Source: Polyangiaceae bacterium
GTDB lineage: Bacteria; Myxococcota_A; Polyangia; Polyangiales; Polyangiaceae
NCBI GenBank assembly: GCA_022842465.1
Contig: JALHPN010000071.1
Coordinates: forward strand, 1-38,190
Length of the DNA stretch: 38,190 nucleotides
Direction of reading: 5' to 3'
This document shows, in pieces, positions 13,372 to 20,700 of this stretch. Position numbers and translations under genes: made by a program. The notes under the pieces are model-generated. The model searched no databases. It saw only the letters and a program-made list of their open reading frames with translations, and was not told where the DNA came from. The stretch's first letter is position 1. Each line of letters begins with the position of its first letter.

Positions 13372-16319
13372 GAAGGCGCCTCGCAGGGGAAGGTCAGCAC
13401 GAACGCCGCGCCGCTCCCGAGCGCGCTGTCGACCACGATGGATCCGCGCATCGCGTCCATGAGCGCGCGCGCGATCCAGAGACCGAGCCCGAGCCCGCCG
13501 TAGACCCGCTCGGAGACGCCGCGCTCGAATTGCTGGAAGATGCGCTGCTGGTCCTCCTGGGCGATCCCGATGCCATGGTCCCGGACGGTGACGGCGACCT
13601 GAGGCCCGGCGCCGAGGACCTGCACCTCGACCGGCTCGTCCCGTCCGAACTTGATCGCGTTCGAGAGGACGTTCGTGATCACCTGCTCGACGCGGACGCG
13701 GTCCCAGCGCCCCGTCGTCTTCCCCTCGATCGTGAGCGTGATCCGCGCGCGAGAGGCGGAGTCGACGCGTTCCACGACGCCATGGACGATCTCGGCGAGG
13801 TCGCAATCGGTGACGGCGAGCCGCATCCGCCCGGCGGCCAGACGCGAGAGCTCGAGGAGCGAATCCACGAGCGCCTGGAGCCGCTGCGTCTGACGGACGA
13901 GGACCCTCGCGCGCCGGTGCACCTTCGTCGCATCGACCGCGACCGTTTCGTCGGCGCAGTCCCCGAGGAGCGCCTCCGACTGGAGCGCGAGCGTCGTCAG
14001 CGGGGTGCGGAGCTCGTGGGAGGCGACCGAGAGGAACTCGTCCCGCATCCTCACCGCCTGCAAGAGCTCGTTCGCGAGGAGCTCGTGACGGATCACCTCG
14101 CGGCGCGTGTCGAGGAGCTCGAGCTGGCTCTGGATCCGAGCGAGGAGCTCGCGCGCCGAGAAGGGCTTCAGGAGGTAGTCGTCGGCGCCGTGCTCGAGGC
14201 CATCGACGCGGGCCTCCTCCCCGGCGCGGGCGGAGAGGAGGACGACTGGCAGACCGCGGAGGGACGCGTCCGCGCGGATCGCCTTCACGAGCGCGATGCC
14301 GTCCATGATCGGCATCATGACGTCGGAGAGGACGAGGTCCGGACGCGACGCCCGGATCGCCGCCAGGGCCGCGGCGCCGTCCTCGACCGCGACGACGTCG
14401 TAGTGGGCGTCGAGGAGGCGACGCACGTAGTCACGCATGTCCGCGTTGTCGTCGGCGAGGACGACGCGGCGCCTCGGCGCCTCGCTCCGCGCGAGCGTCG
14501 GCTCGCAGGGGGCGCTCGGCGAGGACGAGGACCAGCCCGCCGCCTCGTCCACGAAGCCTCGCCCGCGCGTCCTCACCGACGCGGCCTCGGCCCGGACGAG
14601 GGCCGGATCCAGGTGGGCTCGCCCGCGCGGGATGCGGACGACGAACGACGAACCTCGTCCGACCGTGCTCGTCACCGTCACCTCGCCGCCGTGGATCCGC
14701 ACGAGCTCGCGGACGAGGGCGAGGCCGATGCCCGTCCCCTCGTGCGAGCGGCCGCGCGCGCCTTCGACGCGACGAAAGCGCTCGAACACGGTCGAGAGAT
14801 CCTTCGGGTCGATGCCGGCCCCGGTGTCCTCCACCGAGAGGACGACGTCGGGTCCGTCGAGCCTCGTTCGCACCGAGACCGAGCCCGCGAGCGTGTACTT
14901 GTACGCGTTGGAGAGGAGGTTCAGGACGATCTTCTCCCACATCTCCGGGTCGACGAAGACGGGCTCGCCGAGGGGCGGACACTCGACGACGAGCGCGAGG
15001 CCGGCCCGCTCGATCGTGGATCGGAACTCGCTCGCGAGATCTCGGGTCGCGGCCGAGAGGTCGAGCGGCGCGAAGAGGACGGCGGCACGATCGGCCTCCA
15101 CGCGCGAGAAGTCGAGCAGTGTGTTCACGAGCTTGAGGAGGCGGCTCGCGCTCCGATGCATGATCTGCGCATCGCTCGCGACGGCGGGATCGAGCTCGCC
15201 GCGTCGCCCGGCGAGCATGTCCTCGAGCGGCGCCAGGATGAGCGTGAGCGGCGTCCGGAGCTCGTGGCTCACGTTGCTGAAGAACGCCGTCTTCGCGCGG
15301 TCGAGCTCCGCGAGCGCCTCGGACCGCCGGCGCTCCTCCTCGTAGGCGCGGGCGTTGCCGAGCGTGGTCGCGAGCGCCGCGGCGAGGAGCTCGAAGAAGT
15401 CGCGGTACGCCTCGTCGAACGGGAGGCGCGCGCTCCCGCCCGCGACGAGGAGCGCGCTCGGAGCGCTCGTCCCGGGAAGCACGATCGGGAAGACCATCGC
15501 GCGCGTCGGCGGCTCGCGATAGGGGCCGATCCCCGCGAGCGCGAAGCGCGCGTCCGACGTGTCGACCTCGATGCTCGCGCCCGCGCCGAACGCTTCGGCG
15601 AAGGGCCAGATCCCTGGCTCGCCGACCGGGAGGCTGCTCGGCGCGGCCACGTGATCGCGAGGGATGCCCGACGACGCCACGAGCCGGGCTTCGCCGTCGT
15701 GGACGAAGTAGAGGAGGGCATACGGCAGGTCGAGGGCGTGCTCCGCGAGCGCGCGCAGCGCGACCGCGGCGGCCTCGCGGATCGACGTCGCCTTGCCGGC
15801 GCCGATGTCGCGCAGCGCGCGGATGCGCCGCTCGCCGAGCATGCTGGACGTCGTCTCCGTGACGGGGTGGAAGAGCCCGACGACGCCGCCCGTCTCGTCG
15901 CGAATGGGGCTGAACGAGAAGGTGAAGAACGTCTCCTCGAGGAACCCATTTCGCTCCGCGAACATCCGCTGGTTCTCGAGGTAGGAGGCTTCGCCCCGGA
16001 CGGCAGCCGCGAACGCGGCCCCGATGACCGGCCACGGCGCCTCCCAGCACTCGCGGAAGTCCTGCCCCATCGACCTCGGATGAAGCGCGCCACAGATGGG
16101 TCGGTACCCGTCGTTGTAGATCTGGATGAAGCTCGGGCCCCATGCGATCGCGATCGGGAACTTGGAGCCGAGGCACAGGCTCACCGTCGTGCGGAGGCTC
16201 TGCGGCCAGCTCTCGAGAGGACCGAGCGCGTTCTTCGACCAGTCGATCGCACGGATCGTCTCGGCCATCGCCCCGCCGCCGGCGAGCCAGTCGAGATCGT
16301 TCGTCTGGCCTTCGCCCAC
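13368..16319 (-). CDS. Hybrid sensor kinase with PAS-GAF-kinase-receiver-kinase architecture
   Basis: This 983-residue signalling protein lacks membrane segments. Its order is: PAS-like sensor (about residues 20-150), GAF-like domain (about 160-320), first HisKA with H-box SHELRTPLT near residue 350, first HATPase (about 460-570, N box NLLSNAYKYT, G box DTGAGI), receiver domain (about 620-735, phosphoacceptor Asp in VLSDVMMP), second HisKA with another SHELRTPLT near residue 765 and second HATPase (about 875-980, NVLSNAIKFG, DHGIGI, GLGLGLWIA). Two complete kinase modules flanking a receiver suggest an internal phosphorelay. The GTG at 16319 follows TATCCT by six bases; an alternative ATG lies at 16268. 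The downstream receiver protein overlaps by four bases. Confidence 0.9.
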   Translation of the reverse strand: MGEGQTNDLDWLAGGGAMAETIRAIDWSKNALGPLESWPQSLRTTVSLCLGSKFPIAIAWGPSFIQIYNDGYRPICGALHPRSMGQDFRECWEAPWPVIGAAFAAAVRGEASYLENQRMFAERNGFLEETFFTFSFSPIRDETGGVVGLFHPVTETTSSMLGERRIRALRDIGAGKATSIREAAAVALRALAEHALDLPYALLYFVHDGEARLVASSGIPRDHVAAPSSLPVGEPGIWPFAEAFGAGASIEVDTSDARFALAGIGPYREPPTRAMVFPIVLPGTSAPSALLVAGGSARLPFDEAYRDFFELLAAALATTLGNARAYEEERRRSEALAELDRAKTAFFSNVSHELRTPLTLILAPLEDMLAGRRGELDPAVASDAQIMHRSASRLLKLVNTLLDFSRVEADRAAVLFAPLDLSAATRDLASEFRSTIERAGLALVVECPPLGEPVFVDPEMWEKIVLNLLSNAYKYTLAGSVSVRTRLDGPDVVLSVEDTGAGIDPKDLSTVFERFRRVEGARGRSHEGTGIGLALVRELVRIHGGEVTVTSTVGRGSSFVVRIPRGRAHLDPALVRAEAASVRTRGRGFVDEAAGWSSSSPSAPCEPTLARSEAPRRRVVLADDNADMRDYVRRLLDAHYDVVAVEDGAAALAAIRASRPDLVLSDVMMPIMDGIALVKAIRADASLRGLPVVLLSARAGEEARVDGLEHGADDYLLKPFSARELLARIQSQLELLDTRREVIRHELLANELLQAVRMRDEFLSVASHELRTPLTTLALQSEALLGDCADETVAVDATKVHRRARVLVRQTQRLQALVDSLLELSRLAAGRMRLAVTDCDLAEIVHGVVERVDSASRARITLTIEGKTTGRWDRVRVEQVITNVLSNAIKFGRDEPVEVQVLGAGPQVAVTVRDHGIGIAQEDQQRIFQQFERGVSERVYGGLGLGLWIARALMDAMRGSIVVDSALGSGAAFVLTFPCEAPS

Positions 16320-16331
16320 GCGTGGAGGATA
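16320..16331 (-). promoter_or_regulatory. Leaderless-type promoter, TATCCT 6 bases before GTG
   Basis: TATCCT at 16331-16326, context GCGCTAnnnT, six bases before GTG 16319 of the hybrid kinase. It lies just after the stop of the upstream recombinase-like gene (16336), so the kinase may have its own start of transcription inside a same-strand run. Confidence 0.55.
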
Positions 16332-16335
16332 GCGC

Positions 16336-17031
16336 TCAGGCCGAGCGGAGCAGCTTCGCGATCTGCGTCTGGCGCAGCGGCGCGCCAGTGCGGCCCACGA
16401 TCTCACGCGCGGCGAGGCGTGCGACGATCGCCCGCTGCGACAGGCCCTCGGAGGAGAGCCGACGCACGATCGCGATGACGTCCTGCTCGCGCGCGTCGGG
16501 CTCCAGGTGCACGCCGTCGACGGCGACCCGGAAGCCGTAGGGGACGTTTCCAACGCGCTCTCCCCTCGCCTTCTTCTCGGCGAGCACGGCGCGGACACGC
16601 GCGCCGGTCGTCACGCGTCGGTACGCGCGAGCGAGCTCGACGGCGCCGCGGGAGTACGCCGCGTCACGGGCGTCTCCCGCCTCGGGGCTCGTCCTCGTCT
16701 GCGATCCGTCGGCGGTCACGAGCGTCGCGCCCTCGACGAGCGCGGCGCGCTCGATGAGCCAGCAGACGAGCTCCTCGTGTCCGAACGTCGTCGCGTTCGC
16801 GGCGACGAGACGGCCGGCGCCGAGGACGCGGAGGGCCGCGAAGGCCGCCATCAGGGCAGGGCGCTCGGCGATCGGCGTCGCGCCGTCGATGCCCACGTCG
16901 ACGTGCCACGAGGAGACGTCGACCTCCGCTCGCCTCGCCCAGGCTTCGATCGCGCGCTGCTGCGCGCTCGCGGAGGCCAGCTCGGCCACGCGAACGTACG
17001 CCACCGCAGATCGCACACCGCTGGCCGCCAT
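16336..17031 (-). CDS. Serine-recombinase-like protein, catalytic serine missing
   Basis: The 231-residue protein has an N-terminal resolvase-like domain (residues 8-100) and a C-terminal recombinase-type DNA-binding domain (residues about 155-228; NVPYGFRV..., LSQRAIVARLAAREIVGRTG.PLRQTQIAKLL). In active serine recombinases the N-terminal motif reads Y-x-R-V-S, the Ser being the nucleophile. Here it is Y12-V-R-V-A16, and the usual Arg-rich segment after the second strand (normally with R-L-x-R) reads RLVAANATTFGHE. The enzyme is thus probably unable to recombine DNA and may serve as a DNA-binding or regulatory protein. It lies just upstream of the hybrid kinase on the same strand; no mobile-element ends or other recombination genes are nearby. 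TAACAT is six bases before the ATG. Confidence 0.8.
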   Translation of the reverse strand: MAASGVRSAVAYVRVAELASASAQQRAIEAWARRAEVDVSSWHVDVGIDGATPIAERPALMAAFAALRVLGAGRLVAANATTFGHEELVCWLIERAALVEGATLVTADGSQTRTSPEAGDARDAAYSRGAVELARAYRRVTTGARVRAVLAEKKARGERVGNVPYGFRVAVDGVHLEPDAREQDVIAIVRRLSSEGLSQRAIVARLAAREIVGRTGAPLRQTQIAKLLRSA

Positions 17032-17043
17032 CGGCCGATGTTA
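17032..17043 (-). promoter_or_regulatory. Leaderless-type promoter, TAACAT 6 bases before ATG
   Basis: TAACAT at 17043-17038, six bases before the ATG at 17031 of the recombinase-like gene. No Shine-Dalgarno sequence is present. Confidence 0.45.
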
Positions 17044-17105
17044 TCGCCCCTCGCGATCGATGTAGTCAACACCCAATCGCGGGGGCGAGGAGGCCGGACC
17101 CTCGC

Positions 17106-17786
17106 CTAGGGCGCTCCCTCGCTCGGGCTCACGGCGCCGAGCTTCGGCGCGCCGTCCTTCCAGCTCACGCGGACGTCGCGTCCGAGCGCCTTGCCCCACG
17201 CGACGACCTGCGCCTCGGCGCTCCGGCGGGCGAGGGCGACGGCGCGGGGCTCCTTGCCGGCGGCCTCGAAGGCCGCGATCGCGTCCTTCCGCGCCGCGCT
17301 CTCGAGCGCTTCGTTGCGTGTCGCGAGCAGGTCGGTCGCGCGCGTGTGGACGTAGGAGCGCGATTCGTCGAAGCGGGTCGAGAGCACCTCGGGCGCGGGG
17401 AGCATGATGTCGACCGTGCCCTTCGCGGCGTCGAGCTTCACGTCGGCTTCCGCGAGCTTGCCGAAGTCGATGCCGAGGACGACCTCGCCGGACGCCACGA
17501 AGAGGAGCGCGTCGTTCGCGTCGACGAGTCCGCCGAGGCGCTTCTGGTGATCGCGCACGTCGATCACCTTCTCGACGTGGAGGGCGGCCGTCTCCAGGCG
17601 CGCGAGGGCGCGGAGCTCCCGGACGACGTCGGCGCCGGAATGCTCGATCACGGTGGACGGCGCCCCGGACGCGCCCGCGCGGAGGAACGCGAGGGTCATG
17701 GCGACGACCACGACCACCGCGAGCGGCCACGCGAGCTTGGAGGCGACGTCGAGGGCGCGAGGGACCGGCGGGGGCGCCAGGGACAT
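17106..17786 (-). CDS. DUF4230 domain membrane-anchored protein
   Basis: This 226-residue protein has one N-terminal transmembrane helix (residues about 19-35, WPLAVVVVVAMTLAFL) and a periplasmic domain that matches the DUF4230 pattern: VVRELRALARLETAALHVEKVIDV, then VASGEVVLGIDFGKLAEADVKLD and VDIMLPAPEVLSTRFDESRSYVHTR. The C-terminal part is a long charged helix (ATRNEALESAARKDAIAAFEAAGKEPRAVALARR). DUF4230 proteins have no established function. The ATG at 17786 lies six bases after TACGCT. It follows the HAD gene on the same strand at 35 bases. Confidence 0.85.
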   Translation of the reverse strand: MSLAPPPVPRALDVASKLAWPLAVVVVVAMTLAFLRAGASGAPSTVIEHSGADVVRELRALARLETAALHVEKVIDVRDHQKRLGGLVDANDALLFVASGEVVLGIDFGKLAEADVKLDAAKGTVDIMLPAPEVLSTRFDESRSYVHTRATDLLATRNEALESAARKDAIAAFEAAGKEPRAVALARRSAEAQVVAWGKALGRDVRVSWKDGAPKLGAVSPSEGAP

Positions 17787-17798
17787 CGGGGAAGCGTA
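17787..17798 (-). promoter_or_regulatory. Leaderless-type promoter, TACGCT 6 bases before ATG
   Basis: TACGCT at 17798-17793 in the context GCGCTAnnnT, six bases before the ATG of the DUF4230 gene. Confidence 0.55.
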
Positions 17799-17820
17799 GC
17801 GCTCCGCCGCCGCGCCCGCC

Positions 17821-18678
17821 CTACCAGGCGAAGCGCTCGATCATCATGTCGGGGCGGACGCCTTCGCGCGCGAAGAGGGCCTCGGCCGACACCGGGTCGG
17901 CGAGCTCCGCGGCGTGACCGCCCGTCTTCGCGACGAGCACCGAGGCGATGCCCGCCGCGCGCGCGCCGCGGATGTCGGTGGCCAGGAGATCGCCGAGCGC
18001 GACCACACGTCGGGGCTCGGGCGACCGCAGCCGTCGCTTCGCCTCCGCGTAGATCGGGGGATGGGGCTTGCCGTAGAGGACCGCGCGCCCGCCGAGCTCG
18101 GCGTACGCGTGCGCGACCGCGCCGGGCCCGAGCCTCGCGCCGCCCGCGCTCGGGATGACGCGGTCGGGGTTCGTGCAGAGGAGCGGCACCCCACGCCGCG
18201 CCGAGGCTGTGAGAAGGTCACGCATCTCGGCGAGCCCGGGCTCGTCCTTCGGCGCGCCGGTCGCGACGAGGAGGTCCGCCGCCTCGAGGTCCTCGGACGC
18301 GAAGTCGAGCCCGAGCTCGAAGAGCCACGGGACGTAGCCGGCGTCGCCGAGGTGTACGCAACGCGGCGACGACCGGAGCCCGTCGAAGAGCGCAGGGTCG
18401 CGGCCGGCGAGCGCCGCCCTCGTGAGATCCCCGGAGGAGACGACGTCCTGGAACAGCCGACGCGGGATCGCCAGACGCGAGACGAGCGTCGCCTCCACGT
18501 CACGGCCGAGCCGCGACGTGTTCGTGACGAAGAGCACGCGGCGCCCCGCCGCGGCGAGCCCTTCGAGCGCGGCGAGCACCCCCTCGAAGGGCTCCCCGCC
18601 GTCGTGGACGACGCCCCAGAGGTCGACCACGAAGTCGTCGAAGTCGTCGGCCAGCGCGCGGAGACCGGGGAGGAGCAC
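17821..18678 (-). CDS. HAD-superfamily class IIA phosphatase (NagD-like)
   Basis: The 285-residue cytoplasmic protein is a haloacid-dehalogenase-fold phosphatase. Motif I is DLWGVVHDG near residue 19, a variant typical of the HAD-IIA subgroup with D-x-W-G-V; motif II is VLFVTNTSR; motif III Lys is in LYGKPHP; motif IV is ALGDLLATDIRGA. The cap lies between residues about 90 and 190. Related enzymes act on sugar phosphates or nucleotides; the substrate is not known. The GTG at 18678 follows TACGAT by six bases. The gene is divergent from treZ-like with 138 bases between, which opens the possibility of shared regulation. Confidence 0.88.
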   Translation of the reverse strand: MLLPGLRALADDFDDFVVDLWGVVHDGGEPFEGVLAALEGLAAAGRRVLFVTNTSRLGRDVEATLVSRLAIPRRLFQDVVSSGDLTRAALAGRDPALFDGLRSSPRCVHLGDAGYVPWLFELGLDFASEDLEAADLLVATGAPKDEPGLAEMRDLLTASARRGVPLLCTNPDRVIPSAGGARLGPGAVAHAYAELGGRAVLYGKPHPPIYAEAKRRLRSPEPRRVVALGDLLATDIRGARAAGIASVLVAKTGGHAAELADPVSAEALFAREGVRPDMMIERFAW

Positions 18679-18690
18679 GGCGCGATCGTA
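18679..18690 (-). promoter_or_regulatory. Leaderless-type promoter, TACGAT 6 bases before GTG
   Basis: TACGAT at 18690-18685, six bases before GTG 18678 of the HAD phosphatase gene; no Shine-Dalgarno sequence. Confidence 0.5.
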
Positions 18691-18816
18691 CCCGAGTCGC
18701 GGCGGTGCGCGTGAGGCGGCGTCGTCGCCCGCAGCGACCCTCGGACGCGGCCACGTCGAGCATGGCGCGCATCGTGAATGCGCCCTCGCGGCTCACGAGG
18801 AGCGAGGGGCTGGCCG

Positions 18817-20700
18817 ATGCGACGATACGCGTGGGGTGCCGAGGTCGACGAACGCGGAGCCCATTTCCGCCTGTACGCGCCGAAGAGGCGCCGTGTGGAG
18901 CTCGTGCTCGAAGGGGACGGACGCCACATCGCGCTCGATCGCGACGCTCGCGGTTGGTTCGTCGTCCACGTCCCGGGCGTCCGCGCGGGCGCGCGCTACC
19001 GTTACCGCCTCGACGGCGAGGAGCGGCTCCTCCCCGATCCCGCCTCGCGCTTCCAGCCGGAGGGCCCACACGGCCCCTCCGAGGTCGTCGATCCGCACGC
19101 CTTTCGCTGGACCGACGGCGCATGGCGCGGGACCGAGCTCCGCGGACGCGTCCTCTACGAGATGCACATCGGCACCTTCACGCGGGAGGGGACGTACGCC
19201 GCGGCGATGGGGGAGCTCGCGGCGCTGGCCGAGCTCGGCGTCGGGATCCTGGAGCTCATGCCCCTCGCGGAGTTCGACGGTCGCTTCGGGTGGGGCTACG
19301 ACGGCGTCGATCTCTACGCGCCGTCGCACCTCTACGGTACGGCCGACGATCTGCGTTCGTTCGTCGATCGCGCGCACGCGCTGGGCCTCGCCGTCATCCA
19401 CGACGTCGTCTACAACCACCTCGGACCGAGCGGGAACTACCTCCGCGAGCTCTCGGACGCGTTCTTCACCGATCGCTACGCGAACGAGTGGGGCGAGGCG
19501 CTCGACTTCGAGACGGAAGAAGGCGTGCGCGCCTACTTCGCGGAGAACGGCGCGTACTGGGTCGACGAGTTTCACTTCGACGGGCTCCGCCTGGACGCCA
19601 CGCAGTGCATCTTCGACGCGTCCGAGCGGCACGTCGTCGAGGAGATCACGGGGCGCGCCCGGGCCGCAGCGCCGGGCCGCCGCGTCCTCGTCATCGGGGA
19701 GAACGAGCCGGAGCACGCGCGCCTCGCGCGACCTGCGTCCGCCGGAGGCTTCGGGCTCGACGCGATCTGGAACGACGACTTCCACCACGCCGCCCGCGTG
19801 GCGGCGACGGGCCGGAGCGAGGCGTACTATTCGAGCACCTCCGGGCGCCCGCAAGAGCTCGTCTCCGCGGTGAAGTGGGGCGCTCTCTTCCAGGGGCAGC
19901 TCTATCCTTGGCAGGGGAAGCGGAGGGGGACGCCGGCCCTCGACCTCGACCCGTCGTCGTGGGTCCTCTACCTCGAGAACCACGACCAGGTGGCGAACTC
20001 GGCGCGAGGCCAGCGGCTCTCGTCCGCGACGACGCCGGGGCGCCTCCGCGCGCTCACGACGTTGCTCCTCCTCGCGCCGGGCACCCCGATGCTCTTCCAG
20101 GGCCAGGAGTTCGGCGCGAGCGCGCCCTTCCTCTACTTCGCGGACCACGCACCCGAGCTCGCCTCGCTCGTCGCAAAGGGGCGCCGCAGCTTCCTCGACC
20201 AGTTCCCGAGCCTGACGGATCCGAAGGCGAGCGACCTCACCGCCGTCCCGCACGATCCGCGCACGTTCGAGCGCAGCAAGCTCGATCATCGCGAGCGCGA
20301 GACGAACGCCCACGCCCTCCTCCTCCATCGCGACCTCCTCGCGCTCCGTCGCATCGACGACGTCTTCGCGGCGCAGCGCACCGACGACCTCCACGGGGCG
20401 GTGCTCGGCGAGGAGGCGCTCCTGCTCCGCTTCGCGACGGGAACGGGCCGCGACCGCCTCCTCCTCGTGAACCTCGGGCGGGATCTCGATCTCGCGAGGC
20501 TCGCGGAGCCGCTGCTCGCGCCGCTGGTCCACCACGACTGGGAGGAGCTCTTGTCGACCGAGGACCCTCGGTACGGGGGCTCGGGCACCCCTCCGCGCCG
20601 GGAGCACGGCGCACGCCTGCTCGCGGGCGGCTCGGCGCTCGTGCTCGCCCCCACCTCCCGCCCCAGGACCGCGGACGACCTTCCGAGAGGAGCACCGTGA
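18817..20700 (+). CDS. treZ: Malto-oligosyltrehalose trehalohydrolase
   Basis: This 627-residue GH13 enzyme releases trehalose from the end of maltooligosyl-trehalose, which TreY makes from alpha-glucan chains. The N-terminal CBM48-like domain (about 1-100, YAWGAEVDERGAHFRLYAP) leads to the catalytic barrel with the TreZ hallmarks DPASRFQPEGPHGPSEVVDP, YEMHIGTF, GYDGVDLYAP and DVVYNHLGPSGNYL. The nucleophile Asp is in LRLDATQCIFD, the acid/base Glu in VIGENEPEH and the third carboxylate in LENHDQVANSARG. The start ATG 18817 opens with the typical RRYAWGA sequence; GAGGGG lies upstream. It is coupled to the debranching gene by a TGATG overlap. No treY is present in the window, so it must be elsewhere or the pathway must differ. 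Confidence 0.92.
   Translation: MRRYAWGAEVDERGAHFRLYAPKRRRVELVLEGDGRHIALDRDARGWFVVHVPGVRAGARYRYRLDGEERLLPDPASRFQPEGPHGPSEVVDPHAFRWTDGAWRGTELRGRVLYEMHIGTFTREGTYAAAMGELAALAELGVGILELMPLAEFDGRFGWGYDGVDLYAPSHLYGTADDLRSFVDRAHALGLAVIHDVVYNHLGPSGNYLRELSDAFFTDRYANEWGEALDFETEEGVRAYFAENGAYWVDEFHFDGLRLDATQCIFDASERHVVEEITGRARAAAPGRRVLVIGENEPEHARLARPASAGGFGLDAIWNDDFHHAARVAATGRSEAYYSSTSGRPQELVSAVKWGALFQGQLYPWQGKRRGTPALDLDPSSWVLYLENHDQVANSARGQRLSSATTPGRLRALTTLLLLAPGTPMLFQGQEFGASAPFLYFADHAPELASLVAKGRRSFLDQFPSLTDPKASDLTAVPHDPRTFERSKLDHRERETNAHALLLHRDLLALRRIDDVFAAQRTDDLHGAVLGEEALLLRFATGTGRDRLLLVNLGRDLDLARLAEPLLAPLVHHDWEELLSTEDPRYGGSGTPPRREHGARLLAGGSALVLAPTSRPRTADDLPRGAP

Noticed and set aside
13530..16478. A nearly 3 kb open frame on the plus strand across the hybrid kinase
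   Set aside because: It mirrors codon bias of the kinase frame, is Glu/Arg/Ala-rich throughout and has no domain or ribosome site.
16336..17031. Recombinase as evidence of an integrated mobile element
   Set aside because: There is no partner integrase, inverted ends, target duplication or change of composition around it, and the catalytic Ser is missing.
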